A DNA stretch of 64,000 nt from contig JACDOX010000085.1 in NCBI GenBank assembly GCA_014549065.1, positions 434,001 to 498,000 on the forward strand, read 5' to 3'. Below the pieces are notes generated by a model, which was not told the DNA's origin, did not search any database, and was given only the letters and a program-made list of their open reading frames with translations. The stretch is from Cardinalis cardinalis. Taxonomy: Eukaryota > Chordata > Aves > Passeriformes > Cardinalidae. The stretch's first letter is position 1; every line of letters starts with the position of its first letter. The translations under genes and the position numbers were made by a program. Positions 49,501 through 62,683 of this stretch are shown piece after piece.

Positions 49501-52500
49501 GGAAGTCAGGTTTAGTTAAAACAATGCAAAGCCCNGGGTGCTGGAGCACCCTCAGAAAGAGGAAGATGATCTGATGCTGGCATGGCCTGAGCATCTGAAA
49601 TGCTCAGTGCTGGCAGCCACACTGCAGCCAGCTCCCATGGAAGCCCCAAAACCAACTTATTTAACTGAGCAATACTGAAAGCTAATGCACAGAAAGGCTT
49701 ATAATGAAATCAGAGCCTTGATCAGGATTTAACAGTCCCACTTCAGGTAACAAACTTTCCTGAGACGCTTTCCTTCCAGCCCTCAGAGGGCTGTTGGAAC
49801 CCAGAGCTTGATATCAGTGTTGTTGCTGGTCCCAGTGCCCAGTGCAGGAGTTTGTTGCCCTCTGGTGGCTTCCACTGCCCCAAAAGCAAACTAAGAGGCA
49901 AATATCCCTAGGTGTGGGTGAGTCTTTGTAAATTGTATTTACTTTTATGTAAATAAACAATGCCAGTAATTCCAACTGATTTACTGCAGCACAACATACG
50001 TATGCCACAAGCCCCGGAATTCCAGATGCAGCCGCAGATAAATTAGCATGTAAGATGCCAAGCCAGTTTCTTTTTCTTTTTAAAAAGTTCTTCACTCCTA
50101 CCTGCTTTGAACAGTTTCCCATCTAAATGTCTCATTACAGCTTTTTTTTCTGTTCTTCCATTCTGTTTTCTTAGTTAATAAAATAAACAGTAAATCAAAA
50201 ACAGNGACTTGCTTGCCCAACCCTTTTTTATTTAATATCTTTCTTACTGGAGGCCTGTGGTGCTTCCCTTTTAGAAGCAATTGTGAACTCAAACCATTCT
50301 GAAAGTTGCTGGCAGGCAGGGTAGGAATTCATTTCCAGATCTCTGAAATGGTAATATTTGTATTTCTTTTAGATCATATTCTATATCAAGATGATCAAGA
50401 TGATATTCTGGTATGAAACACATTTGTGCATATTTAGGGAGATTAATCTGTTTTGGTTTAGGTATTTTTTTGCACATCTCTGCTGTGTGAGGTTGAGTTT
50501 GTTACAGCCTCTGACAATTTAAATTCTGTCTTGCATCTGCAAAGCTTTTCCTACCAAAAGTTTTGTCAAAACTGATACTCTCCAATTACCAATCTGTAGA
50601 AAATGTGTTCTCTCTGAAAAATTCCCAATTCCTTTGTGTAAAGAAGACTCTGTTCACCTGACTCAACTGCAAAAGTCTGCAGTAGTTTGAAAGCAAACAG
50701 GTGAAAAAAAAGAAAATTGGACAGCAATGAGACTTTGTCAGGGAGAGTAATGGGTAAACACTGTTACCAAGAGTCACTTCTCTGTGACATTCATCTTTAG
50801 TGCTTGGTTACAAGGTGTAGAATAACAAAAGGAAGCTATTGCTTTTGAAGACATAAAGAAGCACTATGTGTGAACATGAATTTATGCAAAACACTGACAT
50901 TTGAAAAGAACAGTGAATGTCACCTGGAAATGGTAAATCTGCTTCCCACAACTGACAGAACAGCTGTGGTCTTGTTTGATGCCATTCTGCCTCAAACAGT
51001 GCACATCAGCAGAATTCTACTTGTGGGAGAATTTTATTCATTTTTCCTTGTAAAATGAACAAAATATCTCTTACTCTGAATATATGCTACAATGAACTTG
51101 GAAATTTGCATTAATCTTATTGTTAAAATTAGTAAAGCTGAATCAGTGATTATCTAGGTGTCTCTGTCAAGTATATTGTTTTGTTTCTCTAGATTTAGAG
51201 AAATTTCAAGAAGTTCAAGATTGCATAATTCCTTCTGAAGAACGTTTCAAAAGACCAGGTGAGTTTAAAACTCTTGAACTTAAACCTTCCAGTATTTTTT
51301 GGAAAAAAGGTTCTGTGTTTCTTTCCATACAGAGAAGCTCCTTGTAGGAATCATTCAACAATTTGTGAAGCTGTTCTGAGGGTCTGAGCACAATTCCTGG
51401 TTTCAGGATATTAGACTTGGCTTCCTGTANATATCTAGCTATAGTACCTGCTTAGCAGCTCAGTGCAATTCAGTGGTTTTATCATCTGTACAGAGAGCTC
51501 CAAAAATTATTCAGTTCATGGATGTGAAAGTGTCTGTTGTGCCTCCACTTCTCAGCTGCAGTTGCATGGGGTAAATCCAGCTCTATGGGCTTTATGGGAA
51601 CTCCTGTGCTTTCCCCATATTGGAATCAGGCACTTAAGCCACCATGAAATGATGATGTAATTTGTGGACTGTTTCCTTCAGTTTNTGTGTGCTCTTTATT
51701 TCTCTAGAGCAAGTGGAAACTTTCTGTTCATCCCTTAAGGATTATTTCCGAGACACATGCAAATCTGTGACCATGGAGCGGGAAGTAAATCTGGATCACC
51801 TGTTCATTGATGGGACACTTGTTCAAAGTCAAACTGAAACCAAGACTGGGAAGAATAGTGCAAAAGCAATGGAAAAGGAACTGGTAACCTGCAGCCTGCA
51901 AGAGAAGGAAAAGACAGCCATTGATAGAAGCCAAATATTTCAAATCCCACAGCGTAAAGACTTAGAGACTAAAGTGATTGTGGTGCTGGGGAAAGCAGGA
52001 ATGGGCAAAAGCATTCTTGTTCAGAAGATCTGCCAGGACTGGTCCAATGGAGAGTTTTGTCAGTTTGAATTTGTATTTTGGTTTGACTGCAAACAAATAA
52101 GCTTGCCTGAGAAGAAATACAGCCTGAAGGAACTGCTGCTTGAATTTTTCGTAAAACCTCAAGAGGGAAGCAAAGAGATCTTTGAGTATATGTTGCAAAA
52201 TCCTGATAAAGTCCTTCTGATTTTTGATGGTTTTAAAGGGTTGCATGATCATGAGAATTTTCCTCGTTGCTCAGCCAGCCAGCCTGAAAAGGATTTNTGC
52301 AGCATAAAGGAGCTGCTTTCAGGACTCATCCAAAAAAAGATACTCAATGGCTGTACTTTATTATTTACAGCAAGACCAAAAGACAGACTGTACCAGTTCG
52401 TGTCCAAAGTGGATAAGACTATTGAAATTGTAGGATTTTCCCCTCAGCAGAGAGAATTGTACATAACCAAATACTTTGAAGAATCACTCTACTGTGATTG

Positions 52501-55500
52501 TGCACTGAAATTAATCAAAGAGTGTGAGTACTTGTTCAGTCATTGTTACAGTCCTGTNATGTGTAGATTTGTTTGTTTTCTCTGTGAGACCATGCTTGAA
52601 ATGGGAGAGAAAAGTCTTCCTTCAACNCTTACTGAAGTCTTCCTGAAATTTTTTCAGCAGAAGATAATGTTTATGCAAACAGATGTTACAACCACACAAA
52701 ATCAAGAGAATCTTGCTACCCTAGCTCGTGTAGCCTGGTGTCTTGGAGAAAAGCACCAAAGTGCCATGAAAAGTGATCTTATTCCTTCTAAGGAAGTTAA
52801 AGAGTTTGCTCTGAAGTATGGATTTTTCCTGCCATTTGCATTCCCCAGACATTCTGATAGTGAAGAAGAGGAATTTGGGTGCACATTCTCTGATTTTGTC
52901 ATTCAGAATTTCTTGTGTGCGCTTCACCTTTTGTTAGCAGAAGAGCTCAAGGATAAAAATCTAACAAAGTACCTNTCTTTTCTATCCAAGAAGAAAAAAC
53001 CTTATAACTGGTTAGATTTAATGCCTCGGTTTGTGGCTGGTTTGATGTTTCTCCAGGATGACCCCTACTTCTGCTCCCTTGCAAATGAGGATGAAAAACA
53101 ACCAACCAAGAAGCAGAAGACACTCTTGAAATACATCAGAAGGCTGCAGATTGATACTCTCTGTCCAGAGAGGTTGCTGGAGCTTTTATGTTGTGTTTAT
53201 GAAACACAGAACAATTATCTCCTGCAGCATGTGGCCTTAAGACTCGAGCCAAAATTGTCTTTTCTGGGCACAGCTCTTACACCACCTGATGTCCATGTAC
53301 TGCACTCTATTTTGAAAAGGTCAAGAAAAGAGTTTTCCTTGGATTTGCAGAACAGCAGCATTGACATGCAAGGGCTGCAGGCCTTGGTCAGCCTGAGGAA
53401 TGTGACATCGTTCAGGTTGGTCACTCTCTGTACCCTANAGCATCATCCATAGCCCTGTGTGTAGATGACACTTTCATGCAACAACAGCAGTCACATCTGT
53501 TGCTTTTGCATGTTTTGTCACTTCACAGGGCTTCCCTCAGTGACACAGTCAGGCTCTGGAAATCTTTAGAACAGACAAAAGACTACGAACTGCTGAAAGC
53601 ATCCACAGAGAAATTTGTTCTTGATCCCTTTAAGGCAAAGACAATGAAGGACATCAGTGACCTCTCCGACCTTGTAGAGATGCAGGAGAAGATGATGAAT
53701 TGGTAGGATCATTTATAATCAAAACTCCTCTAACACCAATTGATACCAATAGCAGTTTATGAAAACAGGGTTTCACCACCAGTGCTGGACAATGGAAGTG
53801 TCTGCTTGTCCAGAGGAGTAACTAAGGCAGTGCAAGCTCCTGGGTCGTCTCAGGGGGTTCTCCCACCCCCATATGAGGTGGCTGGCATGGCAGGGATGAG
53901 TAATGACAGCACTGTGCAGAGCAGTCACCAAAACTGCCACTGAAAAAGCCAGCTGTCATTTCTCTTTAATCTCTGAGTATGCCCTCTTCCAATTGCTTTC
54001 AGTTACAGAACTTGGGCTGATTCTTTCTCCCTGTAGCACCTGGGCATAAATGAAAGCCTGTTTTNCATTGGTCCCAAACAGCCTGAGTCAGTCCTTTAGC
54101 CCAGGAGATAAAATCTTGTGTNACATGGTCTAGAAACCCTATGCTCCATTCCTGCTGCTGATGTAGCTGGGGGATTGGTTGCAATTAAAAACATGCAGAA
54201 GAAAAATTTTGTTGTTTGTTTTGGTTTTTTTTTTAATGATGACTTTTATTTTATCATGTGTGGAGTATTTTGATTAAAATATAGACAAAATAGTTTCATG
54301 TTTGACAGAAAATAGTTGATTTAGAAATATGTATTTTCAAGTTTTATTGGAAAAAGAGCAAACAATTGCATTATGAAAGGCAATTATTGGATTGAAATTA
54401 CTCAGTTGAAGAAAGGTTGAAGTAGAAGTTACTCTGAAGTTTCCTGGTTCCTCAGTTAATGCANCAGTGGTTAATTTTCTGTAAAATTTGCCAAAGGATT
54501 ATTTTTAAAGCACTATTTTGGCTGATAAAATTTTTATCATACTCTTGATTCTACTGTGATTTATTTAGTGTGCAAGGAGCATCTGGTTGCACCAGCTGTG
54601 AAATTCCTGCCATCAGAAACCTCAGAAAACTGGAATTTGCGTAAGTGCTAAACTTCTACTGATTGAGCTGATCCTGGTTAAGGAGGAGCAGTCNTGGGTG
54701 TTGGCTACAGCCACTGCACTGATGTACAGTCAGCTTAAAGCATTAAGTGAACCCCATTTATTGCTATCNTGCTTTTCTCTGAACTAGATTTATTAACTTA
54801 TGGCCAAAACTCAAAGAACATTATTTCTGGCTCCTGCAGCAATACAGCTCAGCAGTGCTCTACCTTTTTTTTTTTTGTTTGTTTTAGTACAAGTTACCTC
54901 CTGACCACAAGGCACTGATCTTGTGCCACAGGGCATAAAATATTTTGACTGTGATCCAACTACCTGGGAAATACTTTTCCCCCCAGAAATGCTGAACTTT
55001 TCTATCTGAGTCTTCTGACATAATTTTCTACCCTATCAGAGCTAAGGCCATGAGAGGATTACATCAGAAAATGCCTCCCAAATAAATTATTTAGCACCCT
55101 TTTCCTGGAAGATGGAAGATTGACTTGATAACACTACTTTAAAAGTGAGGTTTTAGTAACACTTCTTCTTTTTCCCCCAAACTGTAAGCAGCCTCCAAGG
55201 CTATTCTATTGCTCAAAATATCCTGCCATAGCATGTGAATTCGTTTGGGCAGAAACTGCAGCAGTGCAATGGAAAATTCTCATCAGGTGTTCTCACCTGT
55301 TTCCTGCTCTATAAATCTAACCCAACCTGGGACAGCTATGCTTGGCCTCACTCCTGATTATATGCTGCTTTCTCTTCTAATTTCCTCTTCCTATCTCCCT
55401 TTATTTAAATTTTGTTTAAAATGCTAATCCTTTTAAATAACTGAACTTGTTTTGATACCAAAGAAACTCCAAATAGGATATGAGAGACAAATGCTTGGAG

Positions 55501-58500
55501 CATGAATATCAAAGTGCAATTTATGCTTTAAGCTGCGGTAAAATGTTGATCTTAAGTNAGACTGAATTGTTATTAGTTGGGGAGAAATAAATTTGTTTCC
55601 ATTTCTCAGTTATACTAAAATAGATGTGTATTTCATCTCAAGATTATACTTAGAGTGAAAAACCTGAAAAAGAGAACAGAAATACAAGAATCTAAAACAA
55701 GTGAGATAAGTCTTGCAGAGAGGAACAAAAAGTGGCAAATGTCCCACTGCTGCTGTGCAAGCTCTGTCCTGCCAGACCTTAGCCTTGTTGGTCCTCATCT
55801 GAGGAGCAGAATTCCTTGGTGCAGGTGGTAGGGATTGGCTGCCTCTGAGGGTGTAAACTAGCTTGCATTGGGGGCTGCAGGNAAAGAACTCAAAAATTCC
55901 TGAGTTTTGCTGCTTGTGAGCCTGTGAAAAACCTGCTGCATGTCTATTTTCTTCCAGGCTGGGTCCAGCTTGTGGCCTTCAAGGATTGCTAAAACTCGTG
56001 AAAATTCTTGCAGCATTTCCATCACTTCAGCATTTAGAGTGAGTTCTGCTAAAGATTAACTTTGCTAACATTTCTCCTCAGCAGCCCTTGATGATGGAGA
56101 AGCTCTTGTACCCAAGAAACATTTTATTTGCTAACAAGACTCCTTGTTTGATGACCAAACTGACCAGCAGAAACATTCCCAAACTGTAACAGCACCCTAA
56201 AAGCTGACACTCCCCATCCTCCCTGGAGACAGCTGGTGTTGGTTTGTTCAGAGCCCTGAGTCCCTTCCTGGGGTGTTCCTGGGTAAAGGGTGAAGGTTCA
56301 GTGCAGAGCCCCTGGGGCTCCCCCCTCCCTGCCCCACCCCTGACCAACTGCCTGCAGTGACTTCTGNCTTCACTGGAGCTCCAGAACATCCATGACAAAC
56401 CAACTCTCTCTTAGATGTGACCTTTTTTGCACTAGAAANAAGTGTAGCAGCAGTAGTCAGGGTTGTGCATGGCACCTGTGGGAAGGTTCCTGGGCCTTGG
56501 GAGGGCCTTTGATATTACACAGCCCATTGGCCATTTGTCTGTGTTGTAGCTGCCCAATATTTCAAGGTAACAATAAAATATGAAATATATCCAATATATC
56601 CCAGCATTATCTGTCAGATTAGAATGGGATCCAGTATCTGAAATTCCAGTATCTGACTAGATATGAGGAAAACTTCATTTTTAATACTCCCTCTCTGGAG
56701 AAGGAAAGGTTTAGGCAAGGATTTACAGCCTCTGCTGGATTTTGTCAGTTCTGTATTTTTGTGTGCACAGGAAATCTCCTTTCAGCTTAGCTGGAACACA
56801 GCTATTTCATAACTATTTTAATAATCTTGCATATCAAAGGAAATGGGTCAAGCCATTCAACTAGTAAAAAAAAATTCTTATGCTTTAAATTTGGACAGCA
56901 GAAAGCTGCTTATTAGAGAAGCTGTAATTTATGTGATGCTTCATGCTGATTGAGGCTACTGCAGAGAAGCTTTTCAAGATAGATAGAATGGTCTCTGAGG
57001 TGAATAGACCACAAAAATGTAGATTAAAAGGAAAGCTAATTCTGTATTTGTCATCACACAGCCTTGATGCTCTGAGTGAAAATGGCATAGGAGATGAAGG
57101 AGCAAAGAGTCTATCTGAAGTCTTTCCAACCCTGACATCACTGGAAACATTAAAGTAAGTGCATTAAAGTAACATTAAAGTAAGGTTAACAGTTCAGGGA
57201 AATTTTGAGAAGAAACAGATTAAACCTAGAGACTTAAGGGACTGTCTGTTAACAATTATGGGCAAAAGGATCCCATGGGCATGGAAGACCAATGAGCCTG
57301 TGGAGATACTTAATCAGTACATTCATTAGACAAATAGATTAATCCTTCCTGACTTCTCTTCAAGGGCTCTATCTTGCCTTTTTCTCTGCATTTGGTCTAA
57401 ACAGACTGTCCAAATTATATTTTTTAAAAATTGAAAATTAATTTCCCCCACACTGTAATAAATTAGAATAAATGTGCTCGACTAACAAAGTGATCTCACT
57501 TACTGTAGTTTATCACAGAATAAAATAACAGACCTGGGTGCAGAGAACCTCGCTGCAGCTCTCCCTTCCTTGTCTTCCTTAAAAACACTAAGGTGAGTAG
57601 TTGTATCCTGCTGAGTTGTTTTGAAAACATACCTTGCTGTCTCTGTCAGAAACTACTGAACAGGGAACAAAGAGGTAACACTGTGCAGCAGCCAAGCTTT
57701 TCACTTCATTTTTGCACAAAGTCTTCAGAAAGAAGAGGAGAAGTATGACAGACATACAGAGGATATCTGGGAATAGAGCAAGGACTGGGCTGATGTTTAA
57801 ATCCAGTCCATAATACCCAGTTATGAATCATGCCCTGCACAGATGTGCACCACGTCTGCTGCAAACCCAAAGCTGTCTGTGTTTGCTGATATGGGGACCA
57901 TGGTCCATCCCACTGCACTGGGAAATCTGGCACAGGCCTGAGGGAAGCAGAGAATGCAAGAAACCCTGGTGTGCAATTCTGGAGTTGTTTGGTGATGTGG
58001 AAATCTCTGGAATGCTGTACCCCAAATCTTTAAGCTTGATTTTTTNGGCAGATTTTTAATTTAATCTGTGTGGACAGAAATGTTCTTATTATCCATAGAA
58101 TAATAGAATCTAGACCTTTTTTGCTGTACCTGTGCTAGGTGAAGAAGGGTGTGGCCATTTGCCTTACTTGATACAGGAAATATGAATGTGTGTTTTAAAC
58201 TTTAACTGCAAATAAGGCTAAAATAAAAGTTAAGATGTACTTACCATATTTGAAAACCCTTGATCTAATATCTCTGTACATTATCCATTATTAAGTTGTG
58301 ACTCTTCTGGTTTGGTTTTCTGCAGCTTGTACAATAACAACATTTGTGATTTTGGAGCAGAAAATCTGGCAAAGGTTCTTCCTGCAATGACATCTTTAAG
58401 AGTGCTAGAGTGAGTATGAAATCTTTGAGATGGCCCAGGAAAGCTTACTTCATTGGAAGCTGAAAATACAAATGTTCCATGTTTGGTTTTGGAGGAGACA

Positions 58501-59722
58501 GAAACTGAGGAAGATTTTGAGAAAATTTCAGAGGGGAAATGTGCTTCTGCAGAGTCAAGATAGTCAGTGATTGGAAAGGATTCAGGAACAGTTCACCATA
58601 AACCCAGAAATATTGGTGTAAAGGTGGGAGAAAAGGCTCATGGGGGAGCTAGAAAATGACCTCAGGAACATGGAGAAAGGAATCCCTCAGATAATTAACA
58701 TAATGAAGTTCCCATTCAACCTTTTGAGTATATTATTACAGGTTTTTTGAATTGACAATCTATTTTGGGTTTTTCCCTTTTTCTTTCTTATCCCATCTGC
58801 AAATTAACCTATATAGTATTTTTTATTTTAAATAAAATTTTTTATTACACCATTTGATTTGGACTAACAAAGTTGTTTTTATTCCTCAGTGTTCAGTATA
58901 ACAAAATAACTGGTGTTGGAGCCCAGCAGCTGACTGACAGCCTACAAAAATGTCCCCATATGAAGAACCTGGTGTAAGTCTCTTGACAGGCTGTTTGCTG
59001 TACCTTCATCCTGTAAAACTGGGTTAGCAATCATGCTAAAGCTGCTTTCTGGATTTGTCAGATTTAAAAGAGGCACAAAGAAAGACATCAGCAAAATACA
59101 AAAGCAGAGATGTTAAAAAATGTTGTCTCTGGTTTCAGCTGCATTAATTCCCAGTGGTCCCAGGCAATCGAGTTGTCTTGACTGGAACAGTTTCCACTGA
59201 GCCTCCCTTTGTTAATCCTCTCCCTCCCAGAGAACCAGACCTACTCTGTGCTGCCCACTTGTGTTTGAGGGATAAACAATGAGCAGCCATCATGAGAGAT
59301 TAAATAGACTGAAGCTACCAGTACACATACAGAGGAAAGGAGTTTGATGGAAGGTCAAAAAACAGTCACAGAGACAGGAGTGCAGTTGTGTAACCAGAGT
59401 CAGCAAGATTATGGAGTACTGAACTGCTTTTTTATAAATCAAAATGCATTTTCCTTTGCTCCATAATTTACATACTTTCATAGCATGACAGTCAAAAGGA
59501 AGGACAACTTAAAAAAAAAAANNAAANCAAAAACCAACCCAACAGCAACAACAACNAGAAAAAGGCACAAACACATCAAGCACACCAAAAGATAGTAAAA
59601 NAAATTACACTTCTTAAAATCTCTTTCCTTTCTGAATTTGCCCTTACAGGTTGTGGAATCCCACCATTCCCTATGGAGTTCTTGAACACCTTCACCAGCT
59701 GGACCCCAGGATCAGTGTGTAG
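40564..59722 (+). CDS. CIITA: CIITA, MHC class II transactivator (1118 aa, 19 coding exons)
   Basis: Coding exons: 40564-40675 (acceptor at 40549), 42325-42438, 42868-42927, 44228-44308, 44876-44938, 47612-47761, 48924-49064, 49200-49256, 49990-50049, 51193-51258, 51708-53415, 53529-53702, 54569-54640, 55958-56038, 57062-57154, 57509-57592, 58326-58409, 58890-58973, 59650-59722. All introns are GT-AG; the frame runs open to TAG at 59720. CIITA is a nuclear NLR-family coactivator that joins the RFX/CREB/NF-Y complex on MHC class II promoters. The N-terminus is acidic and matches mammals (GYLDLLHSDIDP; EAYANI corresponds to DAYAKM). Walker A GKAGMGKS is at about residues 396-403 and Walker B LLIFDGF near residue 475. 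Leucine-rich repeats run from about residue 980, and the end WNPTIPYGVLEHL matches the human C-terminus. Length is close to human (1130 aa). The start is the ATG matching the shorter mammalian isoform (MELGP form). Confidence 0.96.
45386..45550. repeat. Long hairpin: inverted repeat with 73-nt arms in a CIITA intron
   Basis: Left arm 45386-45458 and right arm 45478-45550 are reverse complements without gaps, matching at 61 of 73 positions, with a 19-nt loop. The best-conserved block is AGGATCAAACCCAGG in the left arm and its complement CCTGGGTTTGATCCT in the right. Base pairing does not extend clearly beyond the arms, and no target-site duplication is obvious. It lies between coding exons ending at 44938 and starting at 47612. 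It could be an old foldback (MITE-like) element, an inverted duplication, or a precursor of a small RNA. No family can be assigned by eye. Confidence 0.9.
51708..53415 (+). other. CIITA: CIITA NACHT exon (1708 bp)
   Basis: The largest exon of the gene encodes about residues 302-870: the linker, the GTP-binding NACHT domain with Walker A and Walker B, and the helical region before the repeats. It starts in phase 1 and ends in phase 2, so it is the only internal exon whose loss would break the frame. Ambiguous bases at 52297, 52558, 52627 and 52975 all fall on third codon positions. The next intron (53416-53528) is only 113 bp. Confidence 0.95.
57062..58973 (+). other. CIITA: CIITA leucine-rich-repeat exon block
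   Basis: Four consecutive exons (93, 84, 84 and 84 bp), all phase 2, each encode one leucine-rich repeat of about 28-31 residues of the ribonuclease-inhibitor type: LDALSENGIGDEGA, LSQNKITDLGAENL, LYNNNICDFGAENL, VQYNKITGVGAQQL. One exon per repeat is the known arrangement in NLR genes. In mammals this region is needed for nuclear import and self-association of CIITA. Confidence 0.93.
59509..59545. repeat. A-rich tract with embedded N bases
   Basis: A poly-A run of at least 12 bases is followed by several N and by CAACAACAAC repeats. Clustered N here probably reflect homopolymer length uncertainty rather than substitutions. It lies in the last CIITA intron, about 100 bases before the final exon. 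Confidence 0.8.
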
Positions 59723-62683
59723 ATTCAGAGGATTCCATAAAGGTAACAAACTTTGGCTCCCTGAGAAAACCAGGTTGGTTTCTGTGGGAGCTGTTGATTC
59801 CAGGCTCACTGGCAGCAGGCGCAGTAACAGCATCCATGTGTCCATGGGCAAGTCTGGAGATGGTGCCCTAGAGTGGCACAGATCAGTGTCACATCAGGCC
59901 CCCTTTCCCTGCACTCACCTTGCACCCCCCTCCTCCCTGGACCTGTACTGGCAGACTGCAAGTGCTTTATTAAGAAAAATGGACCTCTAGAACTCCCAGT
60001 GCAGCCCAGTTCAGTGACTGGCAGCTGCCCTACTTACCTTCTCATTTTTTTGGGGGAAAACTAAAGCTCTGTGTCCTTCTCATGTTTAATAGATGAGTTC
60101 TGTACTCCTCAGAACTTGTTTTGTGTTGGTTTNTAGTAAGTCCTTTCACTTTTCCTTTGTTGAATTCAAATCCTCAACAGCTGCTTGTCTGACTGTGCAG
60201 CTGTACCTGTGCAGTACTCAGAGCAAAACACTCCCTCCTACATTCCTTGTTCTGTGTCATTGTGTGGTTTAGCCATTGGGAGCCACTTTTATTTTATTGC
60301 CTGCACAGTTTCAAGGATCCTTGAAGTAATTGCAGCAGTGAAGAACTGTGGTGCTCCTTACTGGCCTACAGTCAACTAAATCTTTGTCCTGTTGAACAAC
60401 CCTACCTTCCTAAGAAAGGACACTAGGGATATGATCGCTGTGAGGAAAACTGCATTAGCTCTGGGGNTAAATAGCAGCAGGAACTCTGGATCCTGTCTCT
60501 CAACCTTGAACCATTCAGCATCTACCAGCCACTGTTGTCTGTTTCCAGAGCTCATTAAATCTATGATTTTTGTAATCTTAATGGTGGTAATCTGACAGGT
60601 GTACATCTAATGTTCTGTTTTCATCATTTCACAGGTGTCATAAAGAAGAGGGGAGGGTGTCCTCTGTCCTTTCCTGTCTTCTTGCTGCTTTATGAATTGG
60701 TGTTCTCATGTTTGTTGCAAAAAATAACATTTCTAAGCAATGCTTAAATTGGATGAATTAGAGAGTTTTAAAATGCTATTCAAAGACCCAACTGTATTTC
60801 TACTTAAATAGTAAAAGTTAAGCAACATCAAAGATGAAAAGAGCACCTGGATACTGTGACCACCATTAAAGGAGACCAGGAAGCACAAGGATATTGTGAG
60901 TATAAAATTCCATCAAGTTGTCGAAGAGCAAACTGAAAGCTGCTCAACCTGCAACATCTGAAGCACTGACAGATCAAATCTGATTGTTTATTTCAAGGTG
61001 CCNGTGGTAACTGCCATCAAATTTGGTCTGATGATTTTCAACTTCCAAAGCTCAGTGTAACAGATTTCACCTGTCTGTATGGACTGATTGGAAGCACTAG
61101 GGTGAGGAACATAAAAAAGAGTCATCAGCCCTAGAAAATGTTCTGATAGGATTATCCACAAGATTCTAGAAGTTGCTCTTTTCTTCACTAATAATCAGTG
61201 CTGCTTTAAGGGATAGAAACATATCTTCTATGACTTGTTAGAGAATCCTTCAAAAAGATTGGGAAGAAAAATAATGAGAAGANAGAAATTGAAAGTGAAA
61301 AATGATGAAGTATTCTTCTAAAATTATTGCAGAAATCCAAATAGATAAAAATAGACAGTTTATTGCACACAAATCCTCAAACAATCTTTGAAGGTTGATA
61401 CTTTGTCTCAAATGAGAACTCTGAATTCATATACCTGGATTGGTATTTAATTTCTTAAATGCAGCTGGCAGCATAAATGTTTACAAGCACCAGTTTTATA
61501 CTTGACAGTGATATCACTACTGTGTGTGGTTTATGTGGCCTTCTGGCTCAGAGTTATGAGTAACCAGNCAATCAACAAAAAGCACATCTCAAAGCACTAT
61601 CATGTCTATGCTGCTGGTCTCAGTCATATGTAGCCCAAATATTCATCCTGCTGACTGCAACAGCAAATCATTTGTCTCTTTTATTCTCTTATTTCTGCTC
61701 TGTGAACCTGAAGAGAAGTTAAAATTGGACAGAGGCAATTGTCAGGTCAGGAGCATCATTCTGGCTTCCCATCCAGATAAAGTCTGAGACAGAACACAAA
61801 AAGGGATGGAAAAAGCTAGGAATGCTCAAAATGCTATCAATTGGGAAGTCTTCACTTCACNGTTAGCTCAGGGTTAGTTCAACAACCTCTTTGAAATCTC
61901 TTCTGCTAGGAAGCACTGACAATACTGACCCAAGGATCTGTGCAAACTAGAATCTCTCAACTAACCTCTCAAATACTCTGTTTCTTGGTCTTTAAAAATT
62001 CACAGATTTAAACAGTTCAAAATCACAGCATTCATTTTCTTTTCAGCAAGTTCTACTCCTCTGCTTAAGTTTCAGTGCCTGCAGAATCTTGACAGCAGGG
62101 ATGTGGACAAATTAAAGAAAGAAGGGAGAAAGGAAGGTCTGTTTGTTTTTTCTGAGAGCAGGGAATCAGACATAACATGTAAAGTAACAGAGAGCAAGGA
62201 GGAAAATCTCTATGGAGAATATGATTGTAATTAGAATGTGGTATTTTTCTTAACTATCTGCATGGTTCTTCTCTGTAGCCAAACTCTAGTCAGAGCCATG
62301 GATAAAAATCTTATTTATCCTCTCCTCTTGGAGCTGCTTGAAAGGGAGGTAGTTTGAGCCAAATGTGGTGTGATATTCCCATCAGCCTNTGGCACTCCAG
62401 CCATGCACATCCTTGTCTTGACCTCTCCTAGCTAAGCTTTGGATNACAAATGCCCCTTAGGGATATATTCTACAGCTGCACTTTACCATGACTGAGTCTG
62501 AGAATGTGCTAAATACTCCACAGGCAGCTGAATNTTGCAGGATGCTGTCTGGACTACTAAAATCATGTTGGGTGTACTGCTGTTCTCTGAGTTAGTGGGA
62601 ATGTATGTTTATAATGTACAGANTGTAAATTTTGATACAGTGTTTTGGTTGTCTTTACACATCTTTTTTAAAGAATTAATAAA
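59723..62683 (+). other. CIITA: Probable CIITA 3' UTR (extent uncertain)
   Basis: Sequence after the CIITA stop has no supported coding exon. The first canonical AATAAA on the plus strand that I find is at 62678-62683. Weaker ATTAAA forms lie near 60554 and at 60865-60870, so a shorter 3' UTR of about 0.9-1.2 kb, as in mammals, is equally possible. Confidence 0.4.
62678..62683 (+). terminator. Candidate distal CIITA polyadenylation signal
   Basis: A canonical AATAAA in AT-rich sequence, followed within about 30 bases by T-rich DNA. It is almost 3 kb after the stop codon, so its assignment to CIITA is tentative. Confidence 0.35.

Noticed and set aside
50375..50412. Apparent 38-nt exon between CIITA exons at 50049 and 51193, with TTTTAG acceptor and GTATGA donor
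   Set aside because: Including it leaves phase 0 and the next exon would read into a stop at once. Joining 50049 directly to 51193 keeps the frame, and all neighbouring exons are phase 1-1.
59673..59990. Frame of 105 codons overlapping the last CIITA exon
   Set aside because: It is a different frame from CIITA; the true frame ends at the TAG at 59720 with a C-terminus matching mammals.
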